The translations under genes and the position numbers were made by a program. This document shows positions 27,188 through 36,031 of a DNA stretch of 64,000 nucleotides, piece by piece. The DNA comes from Salirhabdus sp. Marseille-P4669. GTDB taxonomy: Bacteria > Bacillota > Bacilli > Bacillales > Alkalibacillaceae. Every line of letters begins with the position of its first letter. Position 1 is the stretch's first letter. The notes under the pieces were generated by a model. It had not been told where the DNA came from, ran no database searches, and saw nothing but the letters and a program-made list of their open reading frames with translations. The stretch lies in contig NZ_OEQK01000005.1 in NCBI RefSeq assembly GCF_900240405.1, positions 62,001 to 126,000 on the forward strand. The letters run 5' to 3'.

Positions 27188-28270
27188 ATGCTTAAAAAAC
27201 GCATTTTGTTTGCATTAATGTTAGTTTTAGGCCTTGTCTTAGCAGCGTGTGGTACATCTGATAAAAAAGAAGCTGCAGATGGAGAGAAGGAAGCAACAAC
27301 TGATTTTAAAGCGGCAATGGTTACAGACATTGGTGGAGTAGATGATAAATCATTCAACCAATCTGCATGGGAAGGTTTAAAAGCATGGGGAGAAGAAAAT
27401 GGTCTTTCTCAAGGGGAAGGATTTGACTATGCTCAATCTAACGCAAAAGAAGACTACATGCCTAACCTTACTAGCTTAATTCGTAACGATTACAATCTCG
27501 TATTTGGTATTGGGTTTGAACTAAAAGAAGATATTCAAACGGTTGCGGAACAATATCCGGACACATACTTTGCATTAGTAGATGATACTGTTGAAGCACC
27601 GAATGCTACAAGTATTACGTTTAAAGAGCACCAAGGTTCTTTCTTAGTAGGTGTTATCGCAGCACTTAAATCAGAAACTGGTAAACTAGGATTTGTTGGT
27701 GGGGTAGATTCTCCATTAATCAACAAGTTTGAAGCTGGTTTCATTGCTGGTGCTAAATCTGTAGATCCATCAATCGAAGTAACTGTTGAATATGCAGAAT
27801 CCTTTGGTGATGCTGCAAAAGGTAAAATGATTGCTTCTAGCATGTACAATGACGGAATTGATATCATTTATCATGCTGCTGGTGGTACAGGTAACGGTGT
27901 GTTTAACGAAGCAAAAGATATTAAGCAAAACGATCCAGAACGTCAAATTTGGGTAATCGGGGTAGACCGTGACCAACACGAAGAAGGTCAAATTGGTGAC
28001 CACAACATTACATTAACTTCTATGGTTAAACGTGTAGACGTTGCCGTACAAGACGTTTTAAATCGTGCTATGAAAGATGAATTCCCTGGTGGCGAACTTC
28101 TTGAATATGGTTTAGAAGAAGATGGTATTGCTTATGCAACTACTAACAAAGAAGCAGTAACTCAAGAAATTATTGATGAAGTAGAAGCATACAAAGAGCA
28201 AATTCTAAATGGTGAAATTCAAGTTCCACAAACTCGTGAAGAATTAAAATCTTTCGAAGCTGGACTATAA
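27188..28270 (+). CDS. nupN: Nucleoside-binding lipoprotein of a BMP-family ABC importer
   Basis: The extracellular substrate-binding component of a nucleoside importer, homologous to B. subtilis NupN (YufN, guanosine uptake) and the BmpA/TmpC family. The 360-residue protein has a signal peptide with lipobox LAAC, giving lipidated Cys21. FKAAMVTDIGGVDDKSFNQSAWEGL follows in two pieces (about 40-64), and IIYHAAGGTGNGVF and IWVIGVDRDQHEEG lie in the ligand-binding core. ATG 27188 follows GGGGGTAGG. A hairpin-rich gap separates it from nupO, consistent with higher expression of the binding protein. Symbol by homology; substrate inferred. Confidence 0.92.
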   Translation: MLKKRILFALMLVLGLVLAACGTSDKKEAADGEKEATTDFKAAMVTDIGGVDDKSFNQSAWEGLKAWGEENGLSQGEGFDYAQSNAKEDYMPNLTSLIRNDYNLVFGIGFELKEDIQTVAEQYPDTYFALVDDTVEAPNATSITFKEHQGSFLVGVIAALKSETGKLGFVGGVDSPLINKFEAGFIAGAKSVDPSIEVTVEYAESFGDAAKGKMIASSMYNDGIDIIYHAAGGTGNGVFNEAKDIKQNDPERQIWVIGVDRDQHEEGQIGDHNITLTSMVKRVDVAVQDVLNRAMKDEFPGGELLEYGLEEDGIAYATTNKEAVTQEIIDEVEAYKEQILNGEIQVPQTREELKSFEAGL

Positions 28271-28277
28271 AAATTAA

Positions 28278-28348
28278 AGAGGAGGCTTAGGCCTCCTCTA
28301 CTAATAAAAATCTTCAACTGAAGTGGATATATAGTTATATATCCTTTT
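28278..28348 (+). promoter_or_regulatory. Two hairpins between nupN and nupO
   Basis: The first, AGAGGAGGC-TTAG-GCCTCCTCT (28278-28299), is a perfect 9-bp GC-rich stem with no T-tract. The second, GGATATATAG with TTATATATCC (28325-28344), is almost perfectly palindromic and followed by TTTT. Together they resemble a 3'-end stabiliser plus a leaky terminator, a usual way to set binding protein above transporter levels. Confidence 0.6.
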
Positions 28349-28423
28349 CATTTGGCGATTTTTAAAAAAATCCCATGCAATTTTATTTATTTTTTTGAGA
28401 GATGGTTTAAGGGGGGAGTCTAA

Positions 28424-29956
28424 TTGGATTACGTTATAGAAATGCTTAACATACGAAAAGAATTTCCTGGAATCGTTGCAAATGATAATATAACCCTTCA
28501 GTTAAAGAAGGGAGAAATTCATGCCTTACTAGGGGAAAATGGTGCAGGGAAATCCACGTTAATGAACGTTTTATTTGGACTTTATCAACCTGAAAAGGGA
28601 GAAATCCGCGTAAAAGGTGAAAAAGTTATGATTACCGACCCAAACAAGGCGAACGAACTTGGGATAGGTATGGTGCATCAGCATTTTATGCTTGTAGAAA
28701 ATTTTACGGTAACACAAAATATTATTTTAGGTAGTGAGCCGAAAACAAAAACGGGCAAAATTGATATTAAAAAAGCTGAAAAAGAGATACAACAACTATC
28801 TGATAACTATGGATTAAAAGTGGATCCCACTGCAAAGATTAGTGATATATCCGTAGGAATGCAGCAAAGAGTTGAAATTTTAAAAACCTTGTATCGTGGA
28901 GCAGATGTGCTTATTTTTGATGAACCGACAGCGGTACTTACCCCGCAAGAGATCCATGAGTTAATTGAAATCATGCGTTCTTTGATAAAAGAAGGTAAAT
29001 CGATTATTCTAATCACGCACAAGCTTAAAGAAATTATGGAAGTATGTGACCGATGCACCGTTATTCGTAAAGGTAGAGGGATTGGTACGGTTAACGTTTC
29101 CGAAACAAATCCAAATGAATTAGCATCGTTAATGGTAGGTCGGGAAGTTAACTTTAAGACAGAAAAGGAAAATGCGAATCCTAAGGAACCTGTTCTTGAA
29201 ATTCGTAACTTAGTTGTAAAAGATGCTAGAAAAGTAGAAGCGGTAAAAGGATTAGAATTAGATGTCAGAGCAGGAGAAATTGTTGGGATTGCTGGTGTTG
29301 ATGGTAATGGTCAAACTGAATTAATTGAAGCCATCACAGGTTTAACAAAATCGGATTCTGGTTCTATTAAACTACGAGGTAAAGAAATTCGTAATCTTTC
29401 ACCAAGAAAGGTTACGGAAAGTGGTTTAGGCCATATTCCACAGGATCGACACAAATATGGATTGGTTCTAGATTATTCCATTGGGGAAAACATGGTCCTA
29501 CAAACCTATTATAAAAAGCCGTTTTCAAAAGGTATTGTATTAAAGCATAATGAAATTTTTGATAAGGCAAGATCCCTAATTCAAGAATTTGACGTGCGTA
29601 CGCCAAGTGAATATACAAAGGCACGTGCATTATCTGGAGGAAATCAGCAAAAGGCAATTATTGCTCGTGAAGTCGATCGTTCTCCTGATCTACTAATTGC
29701 GGCTCAGCCTACTAGGGGATTGGATGTTGGTGCAATTGAGTTTATTCACAAAAAGTTGATTGAAGAGCGTGATAAGGGGAAGGCTATTCTTTTAGTTTCC
29801 TTTGAATTAGATGAGGTCCTAGATGTGAGTGACCGAATTGCTGTAATGTTTGATGGTAAAATTGTAGCCAATGTGGATCCAAAAGAAACAAATGAGCAAG
29901 AATTAGGTTTACTTATGGCTGGAAGTAACGCAGCAAAGGTAGGTGATAAGGCATGA
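28424..29956 (+). CDS. nupO: ABC transporter ATP-binding protein, nucleoside importer
   Basis: A 510-residue protein with two fused ABC ATPase domains, as in NupO (YufO) and sugar-type importers. Domain 1 has Walker A GENGAGKST, signature ISVGMQQR and Walker B LIFDEPTAVL. Domain 2 has VDGNGQTEL in place of a perfect Walker A, signature LSGGNQQK and a degenerate Walker B LLIAAQPTRGLDVG. A degenerate second site is usual in this family. TTG 28424 follows GGGGGGAG. It overlaps nupP by 4 nt. Confidence 0.94.
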   Translation: MDYVIEMLNIRKEFPGIVANDNITLQLKKGEIHALLGENGAGKSTLMNVLFGLYQPEKGEIRVKGEKVMITDPNKANELGIGMVHQHFMLVENFTVTQNIILGSEPKTKTGKIDIKKAEKEIQQLSDNYGLKVDPTAKISDISVGMQQRVEILKTLYRGADVLIFDEPTAVLTPQEIHELIEIMRSLIKEGKSIILITHKLKEIMEVCDRCTVIRKGRGIGTVNVSETNPNELASLMVGREVNFKTEKENANPKEPVLEIRNLVVKDARKVEAVKGLELDVRAGEIVGIAGVDGNGQTELIEAITGLTKSDSGSIKLRGKEIRNLSPRKVTESGLGHIPQDRHKYGLVLDYSIGENMVLQTYYKKPFSKGIVLKHNEIFDKARSLIQEFDVRTPSEYTKARALSGGNQQKAIIAREVDRSPDLLIAAQPTRGLDVGAIEFIHKKLIEERDKGKAILLVSFELDEVLDVSDRIAVMFDGKIVANVDPKETNEQELGLLMAGSNAAKVGDKA

Positions 29957-31002
29957 CATCCAATAATAAGCTGTTTGCTATATTAGTTCCAGTTATTTCT
30001 GTTTTACTAGGCTTACTAGCTGGTGGAATTATCATGTTATCATTTGGTTATAGTCCAATAGAAGGGTATGCTGCCCTTTGGAATGGTGCTTTTGGTGATG
30101 CCTATACAATTGGGGAAACAATTAGACGTACAACACCATATATTTTAACAGGACTAGCAATTGCATTTGCTTTTCGCTCTGGACTGTTTAATATTGGTGC
30201 AGAAGGACAAGTAATTGTAGGTTGGCTTGCAGCGGTTTGGGTTGGTTTAGCAGTGGATGCTCCAATGTATATCCATTTACCGTTAGCATTAATTGCTGCA
30301 GCGGTTGCAGGTGGTCTTTGGGGCTTTATTCCAGGGATTTTAAAGGCTAAATTAGGAGTACATGAAGTTATTGTAACGATTATGATGAACTATATCGCTC
30401 TTCATGTTGTGAATGCTATTATACGTGATGTACTAACAGATCATTCTACAACAACAGAACATATCAGTGGTTCTGCATCCCTAGCTTCTGAGTGGTTAGC
30501 GAGTATTACGTACTTCTCTCGTGTCCATTACGGATTCATTGTAGCAATTCTAGCTGCTATTTTAATGTGGTTTATCATACAACGAACCACAGTTGGTTAT
30601 GAGTTAAAGTCTGTAGGTTTTAACCAACATGCTTCAAAATATGCTGGTATGAACGTAAGTAAAAACATTATGTTGTCCATGATTATCGCTGGTGGATTTG
30701 CTGGGTTAGCTGGTGCGATGGAAGGTTTAGGAACGTATGGAACCATATCTGTCATGTCTGGGTGGACAAACCTAGGTTTTGATGGAATCGCAGTTGCTTT
30801 AATTGGGGCAAATAACCCATTTGGTGTTATTTTAGCGGCTTTCCTTTTTGGTGCCTTGAAAGAAGGGGCAAGAGAAATGCCTACAGCGGCAGGTATTCCT
30901 ACCGAACTTGTTGATATTATCATTGCATTAATTATTTTCTTTGTTGCTTCCAGCTATATTATTCGCTGGGCATTGACTCGCTTTAAAAAGGAGGGGAAAT
31001 AA
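29953..31002 (+). CDS. nupP: ABC transporter permease, nucleoside importer, first subunit
   Basis: A 349-residue inner-membrane permease of the BPD_transp_2 (RbsC/LivH-type) family, with about eight to ten hydrophobic helices. RSGLFNIGAEGQVIVG and the EVIVTIMMNYIALHVVNA region are family landmarks, and a cytoplasmic loop carries VGFNQHASKYAGMNV. Its ATG overlaps the nupO stop and its own stop abuts the nupQ start. The product should pair with NupQ as a heterodimeric channel. Confidence 0.94.
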   Translation: MTSNNKLFAILVPVISVLLGLLAGGIIMLSFGYSPIEGYAALWNGAFGDAYTIGETIRRTTPYILTGLAIAFAFRSGLFNIGAEGQVIVGWLAAVWVGLAVDAPMYIHLPLALIAAAVAGGLWGFIPGILKAKLGVHEVIVTIMMNYIALHVVNAIIRDVLTDHSTTTEHISGSASLASEWLASITYFSRVHYGFIVAILAAILMWFIIQRTTVGYELKSVGFNQHASKYAGMNVSKNIMLSMIIAGGFAGLAGAMEGLGTYGTISVMSGWTNLGFDGIAVALIGANNPFGVILAAFLFGALKEGAREMPTAAGIPTELVDIIIALIIFFVASSYIIRWALTRFKKEGK

Positions 31003-31956
31003 ATGGTTGAAGCTTTACAATCAATAATTCCAACTGTGTTATTCTTTTCAGCTCCTTTAATTTTTACAGCACTTGGCGGTGTATTTAGTGAAAGATCTGG
31101 TGTTGTTAACATTGGCTTAGAAGGTTTAATGGTAATGGGTGCCTTTGTAGGTATTGTATTTAATTTAACCTTCGCGGATGTGTTTGGCGCGGCAACACCT
31201 TGGATTTCGATTCTTGTAGCAGGTCTTATTGGTGGTGTATTTTCGACACTTCACGCTGTTGCATCTGTTTCATTTCGTGCAGATCAAGTTGTTAGTGGGG
31301 TTGCGATTAACTTTTTAGCTCTAGGTATTGGTGTGTTTTTAACAAAGCAATGGTATGGAAAAGGCCAAACAGACATGGTTACAGAGCCATTCTTTAGAAC
31401 AGATATACCATTACTTTCAGACATTCCCGTTATCGGACCAATGTTCTTTAAAGGGATTTATATCACTTCTTATGTTGCCATTCTTGTTGCAATAATCTCT
31501 TGGTACGTTCTATATAAAACAGCTTTCGGTTTACGTTTACGAGCAGTTGGTGAACATCCAATGGCTGCAGACACAAATGGGATTAATGTTTCAAAAATGC
31601 GCTATATTGCAGTAATCTTGTCTGGGGTATTAGGTGGTTTAGGTGGTTCCGTATTTGCTTTAACAATTGTATCCAACTTTTCACATTCTACCATCGTTGG
31701 ACAAGGTTTTATGGCATTAGCTGCCGTTATCTTTGGTAAATGGCATCCTCTAGGAGCAATGGGAGCTGCCTTGTTCTTTGGATTTGCCCAAAGTTTAACA
31801 GTTGTTAGTGGAAGTATTCCATTCTTGGAGCATGTACCAGAAGTATTCTTGTTAATAGCACCATATGTGTTAACCATTCTGGCACTTGCTGGCTTTATCG
31901 GTCGTGCTGAAGCGCCAAAAGCGAATGGAGAACCATATATAAAAGGTAGTCGATGA
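31003..31956 (+). CDS. nupQ: ABC transporter permease, nucleoside importer, second subunit
   Basis: A 317-residue permease of the same superfamily as NupP. It begins with a helix and then GGVFSERSGVVNIGLEGLMV, and has SFRADQVVSGVAINFLALG and a cytoplasmic EHPMAADTNGINVSKMRY loop. The start ATG 31003 directly follows the nupP stop with GGAGGGG upstream. It is the last gene of the nupNOPQ operon and ends in a strong terminator. Confidence 0.94.
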   Translation: MVEALQSIIPTVLFFSAPLIFTALGGVFSERSGVVNIGLEGLMVMGAFVGIVFNLTFADVFGAATPWISILVAGLIGGVFSTLHAVASVSFRADQVVSGVAINFLALGIGVFLTKQWYGKGQTDMVTEPFFRTDIPLLSDIPVIGPMFFKGIYITSYVAILVAIISWYVLYKTAFGLRLRAVGEHPMAADTNGINVSKMRYIAVILSGVLGGLGGSVFALTIVSNFSHSTIVGQGFMALAAVIFGKWHPLGAMGAALFFGFAQSLTVVSGSIPFLEHVPEVFLLIAPYVLTILALAGFIGRAEAPKANGEPYIKGSR

Positions 31957-31963
31957 TTTATAC

Positions 31964-31998
31964 AATGCTGTCTCATTATGATGGGACAGCATTTTTAT
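31964..31998 (+). terminator. Intrinsic terminator of nupNOPQ
   Basis: AATGCTGTCTCAT (31964-31976) pairs with ATGGGACAGCATT (31981-31993), one G-U, loop TATG, followed by TTTAT. It begins 8 nt after the nupQ stop. Confidence 0.88.
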
Positions 31999-32160
31999 AT
32001 GGATTTAGACTTTCTTCGTGTATGCTTCCATTCTGTAAAATGGCATTAGGAGTCTTTCACAATGCTTGAAGGTAATTTTTCTTATGGAAAACTATTCTTC
32101 TATAAGGATAAATTTAGCAGTTTCATGATATGCTATGGTAAGATGTTTATTTTATTTTAG

Positions 32161-32185
32161 AAGCTGTAAATACTTGCGGCTTTTT
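32161..32185 (+). terminator. Weak terminator-like hairpin before ymfF
   Basis: AAGCTG (32161-32166) pairs with CGGCTT (32177-32182), one G-U, followed by TTTTG. It ends about 8 nt before the ymfF ribosome-binding site AGGAGG. The rest of the 31999-32204 gap shows no convincing promoter. Confidence 0.3.
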
Positions 32186-32204
32186 GATTTAGGAGGTAGA
32201 ACGA

Positions 32205-33488
32205 GTGTCAGAGTTGAATGAACAAATTATCGAACAAAATGGGTATTACTTACACATAATTCCAACGAAAAAATTTAAAACGAATGTATTATTAATTCGC
32301 TTTTTAGCTCCTCTCGAAAAGGAAACAGCTACAAAACGAGCACTCCTTCCTTTCGTATTACAAAAGGGTACAAAAAATTTTCCTAGCGAACGTCAATTAC
32401 GTACAAAACTCGACGAATTATATGGAGCAAAGTTAAATATGGATTGTTCTAAAAAAGGCGAAAATCATTTAATTACTATCCAAATTAGCTTTGTAAATGA
32501 GAAATTTCTCCCTACCGATGAACAGATTATGGCAGATGTCCTATCACTTGTTAAAGAATTGCTTTTAGAGCCTAATGGTGAAAATGGTTCCTTTAAAAAA
32601 GAGATTGTAGAGAGAGAAAAAGATACATTACGTCAAAAAATCCAATCAATAAAAGATCAAAAAATGAGTTATGCCAATATGCGATTAATCGATGAAATGT
32701 GTAAGGGTGAACCCTTTGAAACGCATGTTCACGGTTATTTAGAAGATTTAGATGAGATTAATGAGAAAAATTTATATGAGACATTCCAAGCAATGTTAAA
32801 CGATGATCGGATGGATATCTATGTGTTAGGAGATATTGATGCCAATCAAGTAGAAACATCTATTCAAAAGCATGTAAACTTTAGAAGAAATCGTAAACAT
32901 GAGGCAACAAATGTGAAGGCTAATAAAGAAGTCAAGGATTATAACGAGGTAATTGAAGCCGAAAAAGTACAACAAGGTAAATTACATATTGGTTTCCGCA
33001 CCAATACCACTTTTAGTGATGATGATTACTATGTACTGCAAGTGTTTAATGGTTTATTTGGTGGATTTCCACATTCTAAATTGTTTATGAATGTTAGAGA
33101 GAAGCATCAATTAGCCTATTATGCATCTTCACGTATTGAAAGTCATAAGGGCTTGCTTCTTGTATTTAGTGGTATTGCACCCTCTGTATTCCAAAAGGCA
33201 AAAGAAATTATTATGGAACAGTGGAATGAAATGAAACAAGGTAATTTTACAGATGAACAGGTTGAGGAAACAAAACGATTAACGATTCATCAATTAAAGG
33301 AAACGTTCGATCATCCTGTAGGCATCATAGAGCTTATGTATCATCAAGTGATTGGAAATAAATCGATTACACCAAATGAAATGTTTGAAGCAATTGAACA
33401 GGTTAAGAAAGAAGACCTTATTCAATTGGCGGAAAAAATGGAGCTTGATACTATTTATTTCTTAACAAGTGAAGGTGAAGAGCAGTGA
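32205..33488 (+). CDS. ymfF: M16-family peptidase-like protein YmfF (no zinc motif)
   Basis: A 427-residue member of the insulinase (M16) fold. The segment where active members have HXXEH reads LLPFVLQKGTKNFPSE here, so the zinc site is absent, as expected for the inactive partner of a two-subunit protease. The C-terminal half has NGLFGGFPHSKLFMNVREKHQLAYYASSR in pieces, typical of the family. GTG 32205 follows AGGAGG. It overlaps ymfH by 4 nt; the two products probably form a heterodimer. Confidence 0.93.
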   Translation: MSELNEQIIEQNGYYLHIIPTKKFKTNVLLIRFLAPLEKETATKRALLPFVLQKGTKNFPSERQLRTKLDELYGAKLNMDCSKKGENHLITIQISFVNEKFLPTDEQIMADVLSLVKELLLEPNGENGSFKKEIVEREKDTLRQKIQSIKDQKMSYANMRLIDEMCKGEPFETHVHGYLEDLDEINEKNLYETFQAMLNDDRMDIYVLGDIDANQVETSIQKHVNFRRNRKHEATNVKANKEVKDYNEVIEAEKVQQGKLHIGFRTNTTFSDDDYYVLQVFNGLFGGFPHSKLFMNVREKHQLAYYASSRIESHKGLLLVFSGIAPSVFQKAKEIIMEQWNEMKQGNFTDEQVEETKRLTIHQLKETFDHPVGIIELMYHQVIGNKSITPNEMFEAIEQVKKEDLIQLAEKMELDTIYFLTSEGEEQ

Positions 33489-34774
33489 AGACCATTAATT
33501 TAGAGCAAATTCAAGAAACATTGTATTACAAACAATTGGATAATGGATTAGACGTCTATTTGTTGCCACGGGCTGAAATGGAAAAAACATATGGCATTTT
33601 TGCAACGAAATATGGTTCCATTGACCAGACATTTACTCCAATTGGGAAAGATGACTTTGTTACGGTTCCAGATGGGATTGCACATTTTTTAGAGCATAAA
33701 ATGTTTGAAAAGGAAGATGGGGATGTTTTTCAGCAATTTACGAAGCAAGGGGCATCCGCCAATGCCTATACTTCCTTTACTCGAACAGCTTATCTATTTT
33801 CATCGACTACGAACGTGATGGAAAATATGACAACTCTACTGGATTTTGTTCAAGAGCCATACTTTACGGAGGAGACCGTAGAAAAGGAAAAAGGAATCAT
33901 TGGTCAAGAAATTAAAATGTACGATGATCAACCAGATTGGCGCCTGTTTTTCGGTGCAATTGGATCCATGTATAAAAATCACCCGGTAAAAATTGATATT
34001 GCTGGAACAGTAGAGTCCATTCAAGAAATTACGAAGGACGATTTATATACGTGCTACGAAACATTTTATCATCCATCCAACATGATTTTGTTTGTTACAG
34101 GTGCGTTCGATCCGAAAGAAATGCTTGATCATATTGTTCAAAATCAACTTAAGAAGACATTCCGGAAAGCGGATGAAATCAATCGATCCTTCCCGGAAGA
34201 ACCAATGGAAGTAGCAAAAAAAGAAGATCAACTTCGAATGCCAGTTTCCATATCAAAATGTTTAGTTGGAATAAAGGGTGATCCGACGCAGCTCAATCAA
34301 GAAGCTTTACCAAAAGTAAAGCTTGTAACGCAGATGGTATTGGATTACTTTTTCTCGAAAAGTGGGGAGTACTTTGAGGAGCTCTATAACGATGGCCTTA
34401 TTGAAGGGGATCTGAGCTATGAGATGCACATAGAGCAAAACTTTGCCTTCTCGTTAGTAGGTGGGGATACGAAAGACCCAGAAAAATTGTCCAATAGGTT
34501 AAAGCAGATGTTATTAAATATTAAAAATGAATCGATTGCTGAGGAAAGTTTTGACGCGATGAAGCGAAAACGATTAGGTGAATTAATTCGTTCGCTAAAC
34601 TCCTTAGAGTCTACTGCAAATCAATTCATTGACTATTATCAATTAAACTTAAACTTATTTGATGTTTATGAAACATTACAAAATATGACCAAACAAGAGT
34701 TTGATGAGGTTGTTTCTAATTGGATAAGCGAAGAGAGAATTAGTACATTTTCCATTGTCCCAAATCATGAATAG
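33485..34774 (+). CDS. ymfH: M16-family zinc peptidase YmfH
   Basis: A 429-residue insulinase-type peptidase with the intact inverted zinc motif HFLEH in GIAHFLEHKMFEKEDGD near residue 66. The downstream glutamate lies in GIIGQEIKMYDDQPDW. It is the likely catalytic subunit paired with YmfF. GTG 33485 overlaps the ymfF stop, so translation is coupled. ymfI follows after 11 nt. The physiological substrate is unknown. Confidence 0.94.
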   Translation: MKTINLEQIQETLYYKQLDNGLDVYLLPRAEMEKTYGIFATKYGSIDQTFTPIGKDDFVTVPDGIAHFLEHKMFEKEDGDVFQQFTKQGASANAYTSFTRTAYLFSSTTNVMENMTTLLDFVQEPYFTEETVEKEKGIIGQEIKMYDDQPDWRLFFGAIGSMYKNHPVKIDIAGTVESIQEITKDDLYTCYETFYHPSNMILFVTGAFDPKEMLDHIVQNQLKKTFRKADEINRSFPEEPMEVAKKEDQLRMPVSISKCLVGIKGDPTQLNQEALPKVKLVTQMVLDYFFSKSGEYFEELYNDGLIEGDLSYEMHIEQNFAFSLVGGDTKDPEKLSNRLKQMLLNIKNESIAEESFDAMKRKRLGELIRSLNSLESTANQFIDYYQLNLNLFDVYETLQNMTKQEFDEVVSNWISEERISTFSIVPNHE

Positions 34775-34785
34775 AAGGTGAAAAT

Positions 34786-35505
34786 GTGGAGAGGAAAATA
34801 TGTTTAATTACAGGGGCGAGTGGTGATATTGGGGAAGCCATTACGAAGGCCGTTCTTCATGATGGGTGGCAAGTCATTCTCCACTGTAATCAAAATATAG
34901 CAAAAGTTAGGGAAATGACAAAGCATTTTCCAGAAGAATCTGTTTTAAGTATTATTCAATCGGATCTTTCTAGTGAAGCTGGGATTCAATTACTGTTGGA
35001 TTCACTTGCATTTTCTGTGGATGCATTCGTGCACGCTAGTGGGACAGCGTTATATGGTCTATTCCAGGAAACATCCGATCAACAGATGCACGATATGTTT
35101 TATTTGCATGTCTATGCACCATGGAAAATTAGTAAAGAAATACTTCCTAATATGGTGAGAAAACAACAAGGGCATATTGTTGTTATTAGCTCGATTTGGG
35201 GAGAGGTTGGTGCTAGTAACGAGGTAATCTATTCATCAGTGAAAGGTGCCCAAAATAGTTTTGTAAAGGCACTTTCTAAGGAAGTAGCATTTTCGAATAT
35301 TAATGTGAATGCGGTTAGCCCAGGATTCATTAACACGAAAATGAATGGTCACCTAAGTGGAAGTGAACGTGACGAGCTTTTGGATAGTATACCAGCAGGA
35401 AGAGCAGGTGCTCCAGAAGATGTTGCAGAACTAGTGTCGTTCCTAATCAGTTCAAAAGCAAGCTATATAAATGGCCAAGTTGTAAGTGTTAATGGCGGTT
35501 GGTAA
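34786..35505 (+). CDS. ymfI: Short-chain dehydrogenase/reductase YmfI
   Basis: A 239-residue SDR enzyme with the cofactor motif TGASGDIG at residues 7-14, an HASG motif near 84 in place of NNAG, a catalytic serine in VVISSIWG, and the YxxxK pair in YSSVKGA. It ends GQVVSVNGGW. The sequence resembles 3-oxoacyl-ACP reductases (FabG-like), but the substrate is not known. GTG 34786 follows GAAGGTG. It sits within the ymfF-ymfM cluster as in B. subtilis. Confidence 0.92.
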   Translation: MERKICLITGASGDIGEAITKAVLHDGWQVILHCNQNIAKVREMTKHFPEESVLSIIQSDLSSEAGIQLLLDSLAFSVDAFVHASGTALYGLFQETSDQQMHDMFYLHVYAPWKISKEILPNMVRKQQGHIVVISSIWGEVGASNEVIYSSVKGAQNSFVKALSKEVAFSNINVNAVSPGFINTKMNGHLSGSERDELLDSIPAGRAGAPEDVAELVSFLISSKASYINGQVVSVNGGW

Positions 35506-35594
35506 TGCCGAATTAGAAAATGTTTTCAACTATGCATAATCTTATTCGTCCAGTCCAAACTAACTCATGATAGTTATATCAAGGAGGAATGTTC

Positions 35595-35855
35595 ATGTCC
35601 GTATTAGATAACTTTGAATCATGGAAGGACTTTTTAGGAGATAAGATGCACAATGCCGAAGGGCAAGGTCTTACACAACAAGCAATTTCGAATCTTGCTT
35701 TTGAAGTTGGGGATTACTTAGCGACTAAAGTGGAGCCACGTAATGAACAAGAAGCAATCTTGCGTGATTTATGGAATGTAGCATCAAATGAAGAAAAACA
35801 TGCTATCGCAAGCATGATGGTAAAACTTGTTCAAAATGAAGGCAACACGCATTAA
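35595..35855 (+). CDS. ymfJ: DUF3243 protein YmfJ
   Basis: An 86-residue protein that matches B. subtilis YmfJ over MSVLDNFESWKDFLGDKM, EVGDYLATKVEPRNEQE and HAIASMMVKLVQNEGNTH. The function is unknown; it looks like a compact helical cytoplasmic protein. ATG 35595 is used because AAGGAGG at 35581-35587 gives 7-nt spacing, whereas ATG 35589 would give one. A terminator follows immediately, so the ymf cluster is divided here. Confidence 0.92.
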   Translation: MSVLDNFESWKDFLGDKMHNAEGQGLTQQAISNLAFEVGDYLATKVEPRNEQEAILRDLWNVASNEEKHAIASMMVKLVQNEGNTH

Positions 35856-35885
35856 ACAAGAGGGAGAAATTCCCCTCTTGTTTTT
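35855..35885 (+). terminator. Intrinsic terminator of ymfJ
   Basis: AACAAGAGGG (35855-35864) pairs perfectly with CCCTCTTGTT (35873-35882), loop AGAAATTC, followed by TTTCG. The stem overlaps the last base of the ymfJ stop codon. Confidence 0.85.
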
Positions 35886-36031
35886 CGTTGTGGTTAATCG
35901 GTTTTGTCATTTGCATAATTTTTGGTTTTTTGTAGAAATTAATGCTAATATTTCCTTTAATAATAGGTAAAAATCCTTTATTATTATAATTATAGATCGT
36001 ATTAGGGTATGCCCTTTAGGAGAGTGGGGAA

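Noticed and set aside
32205-33488. YmfF as an active zinc protease
   Set aside because: The HXXEH motif is absent; the inactive partner role with YmfH fits better.
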